A DNA stretch of 64,000 bases from Stercorarius parasiticus. Its lineage: Eukaryota > Chordata > Aves > Charadriiformes > Stercorariidae. Below the pieces are notes generated by a model, which saw nothing but the letters and a program-made list of their open reading frames with translations, was not told where the DNA came from and searched no databases. The position numbers were made by a program, and so were the translations under genes. Of the stretch, positions 60,180 through 64,000 are shown in pieces. Where the stretch lies: positions 496,001 through 560,000 of the forward strand of contig VWZL01002002.1 of the NCBI GenBank assembly GCA_013396915.1. The letters are read 5' to 3'. Positions within the stretch are counted from its first letter, which is position 1. Every line of letters begins with the position of its first letter.

Positions 60180-61135
60180 GGCAAGGTTTAGGGATGAAAG
60201 AGGAACAAAGGGTAGAGCTGCCATTGGAAAGGGGTTGCAAAGGGGCTACCACTGGAAGGGGAATGCTGCAACTCCAGATGTAATGTGTTTCCTAACCCTA
60301 ACCCTAGACCTTTGCCACAGCTGAGCTTTGACCCAGACTGCTAAAGATGGCCCTCCTGAAAAAGTAATCCACAAGACATCTTTTTGTGGCCTATCATCCC
60401 CTTCCATTGGCAGCCTCTTTGCAGCTCCACTCCAAAGTGAGCTCCATGCTTTGTCTCTCTCTGACCCAGCTCTAATCCTAACCCTCACCCTAGACTTGGG
60501 TGTCATCTGAGCCTTTAGATGAAGACACTGAGGCACAGCCTAGGAGGGAAAGACTTCCAGAGAGAAAAATTTTGTGGCTTGCTTGTTCCGTTGGCAGCCC
60601 CTTTGCAGCCTCCCTCCAACAGCTGCTCTGTACTTTGTTTCTGTCCCAAACTTATCCCTAACCTTAAGCCTAGACTTTGTCCTTGACTGAGCCTGAGACC
60701 AAAACTCCACTATACATAGCCCAGGTGAAAAAGTTCACTGAGGAGACCTACTTTCATAGGGAGAAGTCTTTTTGCATCTTTTGTGCTAAACCACTGTTTT
60801 AGCTGTAAAACAGGTTCTCCCTCATGAACTTTTGCACCTGGGCTTTGGCTGGAGATCTGACAGCTTCCACGGCTGTGGTTGGGAGGGAGATAAAGTGCAA
60901 AAATGCCATTGGACAGGAGCTGCAAAGAAGCTGCAAATGGAAGAAGTAGGCTGCAATAAGAGTTTCTGATCTGTTGTTTTTTCACCTGGACTAATGTTGG
61001 GTTACCTAGCAAGGCTCAGCCAGCCTAGGGTCTAGTTTTAATGTTTGGGTTAGAGTTTGCATTAGGGCTAATCATAGGCCTGGGAGAGAGAGACAAAGCC
61101 TATAGCTCTTGTTGAAGTGGGAGCTCTCTGTGCCT
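60180..61135. repeat. Inverted cluster of ~183-bp units with CCCTAA motifs
   Basis: On + three units share CCTAACC(C/T)TA...CCTAGAC at about 60291, 60476 and 60656. They are spaced 180-185 bp. Other shared blocks are TTGGCAGCC(C/T)CTTTGCAGC (60407 and 60591), GAGCCTGAGACC or GAGCTTTGACCC, and CCTGAAAAAGT or CCAGGTGAAAAAGT. Past about 60780 the units run the other way: TGAACTTTTGCACCTGGGCT at 60825-60844 complements 60718-60737. Later TTTTTCACCTGGACTA, AGGCTCAG and GGGTTAGAG continue reversed. Units are diverged. Confidence 0.75.
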
Positions 61136-61540
61136 TGCTGGACCATCTTCCGTACGGGGAGAGGCTGAGGGAGCTGGGACTCTTCAGCCTAGAGAAAAGA
61201 AAGCTTGGGGAGAATCTCATCCATGTATACAAATACCTGATAGGTAGAGGGAGACAGGCTCTTCTCAGTAGTGCAGACTGACAGGGCAAGAGGCAATGGA
61301 CACAAATTAAACCATAAGCAATTCTATTCGAACACAAGAAAATTTTACTGTGAGGGTGATATAACCCTGGGACAGGTTTCTCAGAAAGGTTGTGGAGTCT
61401 CCATCCTTGGAGACATTCAAAACCTGACTAGATGTGCTCCTGGCCAAGCTGTTCTAGCTGATCCTGCTTAAGCAGGGGGTTTGGAGTAGATGCTTGGAAA
61501 AAATCTCTTCCAACTTAAATGATTTTGTGATTATTGTTTT
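61132..61540 (+). mobile_element. CR1 LINE 3' end, old
   Basis: Diverged from the consensus but collinear: GGGAGAGGCTGAGGGAGCTG, GACTCTTCAGCCTAGAGAA, GGGACAGGTTTCTCAGAAAG, TTGGAGACATTCAAAACCTG and CTCTTCCAACTTAAATGATT. Frameshifts break the frame. It lies about 1 kb before the decayed carbonic anhydrase exons, so it is an insertion in that copy's flank. Confidence 0.9.
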
Positions 61541-62546
61541 TAAGCATGGCTAAATTTATCATCGTCTGTTTAAAATAATTTCTATAATTCCATTTGCTTG
61601 AAAAATTCTATCAGCAGCATTTGTATGTGTGTGGGTGCCTTTACCTTGGTGTGCCTGCACATATATTTTTGAGAGACTCCTTCTAGCCTTGGACTTTGTG
61701 TGTTTGAGGAAACTTCATGTTTTTCAGATTATATGGTTTTCTGTTGAGCTTTGTACTAAGAACATAACTAAGATCAAGAATTTTACTCCAGGAACACAAC
61801 CTTTCGGCTTTGGGGGCTAGAATAAAAAAATATATTTTTTTTTTAATTCTAGGCACAATTGACAAGGTGGTTCATTACTGGCAGCTCTTGGGAACAAACT
61901 GTGGTTCCAGTATCTTCCTCATGGGCTACAGTTGAAAGCTCTGTAGGAAGTAAATCTTCAGCTTCATCTCCCTGCCCCTACGATGAGGCAGGAACAGCAC
62001 CTCCCAGCTAGCTGTGAGCAATAATTCTTTTTTCTCCAGAAAAAAAACCTGTAGATTATTTGTATCTCACTAACTAGATATGATATTTTTGCATTTTTCC
62101 CCCTCATATGTCAGAAATTGGGCACATCTGGGGATATGATGACAGGTATGCTGGGCCACCAGTGCTCTCGTAAGACACGTGCAATTTCCAGTTCTGCCTC
62201 ATCAGTCTGAACTACTTGGAATCCATATGCAATGTTAATAACCTGTGAAACAATAATTATAAAGATATAAAACAACATGTCATAATGTAACACCAAAGTC
62301 AAGTTTGTAATAAGGGATTTTGGTGTTTTATAGCCAAGCAAAGCATTACTCTTGAAAACAGGTCACAAAGTCACAAGTAAATCTTTATTGCTTCTGTCTA
62401 AAAAAAAAATTAAATAGGAGCTCATGAGGAGTGAGTAAACACATATGTGAAATGATTAACCACATAATAATTGTATCATTGTTTGCACTTGTTATCAACA
62501 GTGAAATTTAAATCTAACTAGTCCTTTCTATCATTTGCTTGCATGT
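61541..62546. other. Remnant intron-like sequence before the decayed exon 2
   Basis: A+T-rich with no coding potential. By position it would be intron 1 of the dead carbonic anhydrase copy, but I see no clear alignment to the live intron 1 beyond the last few tens of bases before the exon. Confidence 0.4.
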
Positions 62547-62720
62547 GATCAGTGGCACCCCACTACCATAGTACACGAGGTCATGTGTTCGTTTCAATGA
62601 CAAAGTGAATTATGAACCTTTGTTGCTGCTTTGGTAAATTATGATCCCAGTGCAGCTTGGGCCATATTGAACAAGTGGAACATGTAGAATTGCATTTCGT
62701 AGCTCCTTTGACATTTCAAG
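62547..62720 (+). pseudogene. Decayed carbonic anhydrase exon 2
   Basis: Nucleotides align along the whole exon 2 of the intact gene at 19342-19539. The start GATCAGTGGCAC is identical, and the middle reads NYDPSAAWAILN against [12 protein letters not shown]. The tail AGAATTGCATTTCGTAGC matches AGAGTTGTATTTGATGAT. The relic has several deletions, frameshifts and in-frame stops. The acceptor AG has become GCATGT, so it cannot be spliced normally. It lies on the same strand as the intact gene and upstream of a decayed exon 3. Which family member it descends from is not certain; CA3-like is the closest fit here. Confidence 0.8.
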
Positions 62721-63179
62721 TTACTTTATCTTTACTATCTAATTTTTATAATAACTTTGGGAGAAAAAGTGCCCCTAAGTGTTCATTATTACAACAGGTG
62801 AGACAAACACTTATTCATTTCTAGATTTTAATTGGACCTCAGTAAAATATTTTTTAAACTCTGCACCTCCTTTTTCATACTGCAAAGTAGCAGTACAAAG
62901 GCAACATTTTATACATTGAAGAATCGTGCTGTTTAGTTTAAACTGTGGGCTATCACCTCAGCCTGCAGAACTGGGGTATGGTGAAGTTTTAATACTTTCT
63001 TGTAAGGACAGGCACAGATTTTCATGTCTATGCCTAACATCCTTCTACCACTGCCAAACACTCAGTATGGAAAGCCATAGAAAGAAATCTTGCCTTTGTT
63101 GTTTCACCTTAATTAATCCTTTTTTTGGAAACATTATTTTCTTCTACCTCAAGTACTTCATCCAGATGCTCAGAAAACA

Positions 63180-63301
63180 ACTTCATTATGGTGGGCCCAT
63201 CTCAAAACCTGTAAGCTGCATTAGCTTTATTTTGGTTGTTTTTCTTTGCAGATCATACTACTGATCACATCGTGGCTGGAATGAACTATGCAACAGAAAC
63301 A
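63180..63301 (+). pseudogene. Decayed carbonic anhydrase exon 3, zinc ligands lost
   Basis: Aligns with exon 3 of the intact gene (25899-26017) from the GGTGGGCC block to the end of the exon; DHTTDHIVAGMNYATE stands against [16 protein letters not shown]. In the aligned frame the Gln codon is TAG (63222-63224). The two zinc-histidine codons CAC and CAT have become TAT and GGT, and a 1-base deletion follows. The acceptor AG is gone, while the donor position still reads GGTCT. A few bases after the exon also resemble intron 3 (AAAGTAACA, AAATTTGTCATT). Only about 460 bp separate it from the exon 2 relic, against 6.36 kb in the live gene. Exons 4-7 of this copy, if any survive, lie beyond the window. 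Confidence 0.82.
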
Positions 63302-63756
63302 GGTCTTGATTTTGCAAAGTAACAGATGGTCCAAAGTGAAATTTGTCATTATTTTGCCATCAGAAACACTGCTAATCTCATTATGTAATTATTTGTTTGT
63401 ATTTGTTGTTGATCTATGTAAAATTCTATGAATATTCATAACTTCTGGAAAGTATTGCCATGGGACTTAGACAAATTCAGGGACAGAAAGTCTATAAAAG
63501 GACAATGGAAGGACTAAGCAGGAATGTGCCTTGTAAAATCACTTATGCAATAATTGTGGATGCTGGGGAATATGAGGACAATGCACAACAGAAGGTTGTC
63601 TGGTTCACAGGAAATTGCCAAATAACATTTCCTTTGTCATTGCCTGAGACAAAAAGGTTAGCAAAGGCAGGACAAAGGATGCTTTTAACTTGATACGTTC
63701 ACATGTCGTGTCTCTGGGACAGGATCCTATCCTGTACTGAGCTCTTTGTTTATTTT

Positions 63757-64000
63757 ATCCCAGGTGCAGGACTCTTCACTTTTCTTTGTTAAACTTCATA
63801 CCGTTCTTGACAGCCCACTCTTCCCCCTGTCCAGGTCTCTCTGTAAGATGGCTCTCCCTTCTGATGTGTCCACCTCACTGCCCACTTTTCTGTCATCAGC
63901 AAACTTCAGGGTGCTTTCAATCCCACTGTCGAGATAATTTACAAAGCAGTTGAACAGCAAGGGGCTGTTCAATCCCTGGGGGACACCACTTGTGACAAGC
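63757..64000 (-). mobile_element. CR1 LINE fragment (reverse transcriptase), runs off the window
   Basis: Read on + it shows CCCAGGTGCAGGACTCTTCAC, CTGTCCAGGTCTCTCTGTA, CATCAGCAAACTTCAGGGTG and CCTGGGGGACACCACTTGTGAC. This is the complement of the CR1 region coding TSGVPQG ... DSGIE-TL-KFADD ... LDR. Frameshifts are visible. The element continues past base 64000. Confidence 0.9.

Noticed and set aside
60291..60310. Interstitial telomere (CCCTAA)n as evidence of a chromosome fusion point
   Set aside because: Only two to three units occur, and they recur at ~183-bp spacing as part of a larger repeat unit, so they are not a run of telomere repeats.
62926..63264. 112-codon open frame on + near the window end
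   Set aside because: Its last part is the decayed carbonic anhydrase exon 3 read through the lost acceptor, and its first part is non-coding. It is not a gene.
1..64000. CRISPR arrays, operons, tRNA or rRNA genes, phage or plasmid signatures
   Set aside because: None seen. The window is vertebrate nuclear DNA with spliced genes and LINE elements.

Overview
This window is vertebrate nuclear DNA, almost certainly from a bird. It is mostly non-coding, with spliced-gene architecture. It carries several CR1 retrotransposon pieces of the avian kind, two of which end in or begin with the avian CR1 tail motif (ATTCTATGATTCT or its complement). The only intact gene I can support is a seven-exon cytosolic alpha-carbonic anhydrase on the + strand (18236-33293). 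Its active-site residues are those of carbonic anhydrase III (CA3): Lys, Arg and Phe at the positions numbered 64, 67 and 198 in CA2. All splice junctions are GT-AG, the exons join in frame, and the product is 265 residues.

Layout. 1-17600 is intergenic, with CR1 fragments at about 7.97-8.55 and 10.5 kb and a perfect pentanucleotide array at 15.3 kb. 17640-18520 is a CpG-rich promoter with a TATA box and a 58-N assembly gap. 18236-33293 is the CA3-like gene; its intron 1 holds two opposed CR1 tails and its intron 6 a sense CR1. 33294-50370 is 3' UTR and then intergenic DNA with one CR1 copy (38131-38692) that still has a long open frame. 50377-51450 is diverged but recognisable as a second copy of 11382-12830. 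60180-61135 is an inverted cluster of roughly 183-bp units carrying CCCTAA motifs. 61132-61540 is another CR1. 62547-63301 holds decayed copies of carbonic anhydrase exons 2 and 3. The window ends inside a CR1 reverse-transcriptase fragment.

The most informative result is the combination of the dead exons near 63 kb with the duplicated upstream flank near 51 kb. Both lie downstream of the intact gene and in the same order and orientation. This suggests an old tandem duplication of the carbonic anhydrase locus whose second copy died. I found no operon, CRISPR array, tRNA, rRNA or novel multi-gene system. Most other open frames are short and look like chance.
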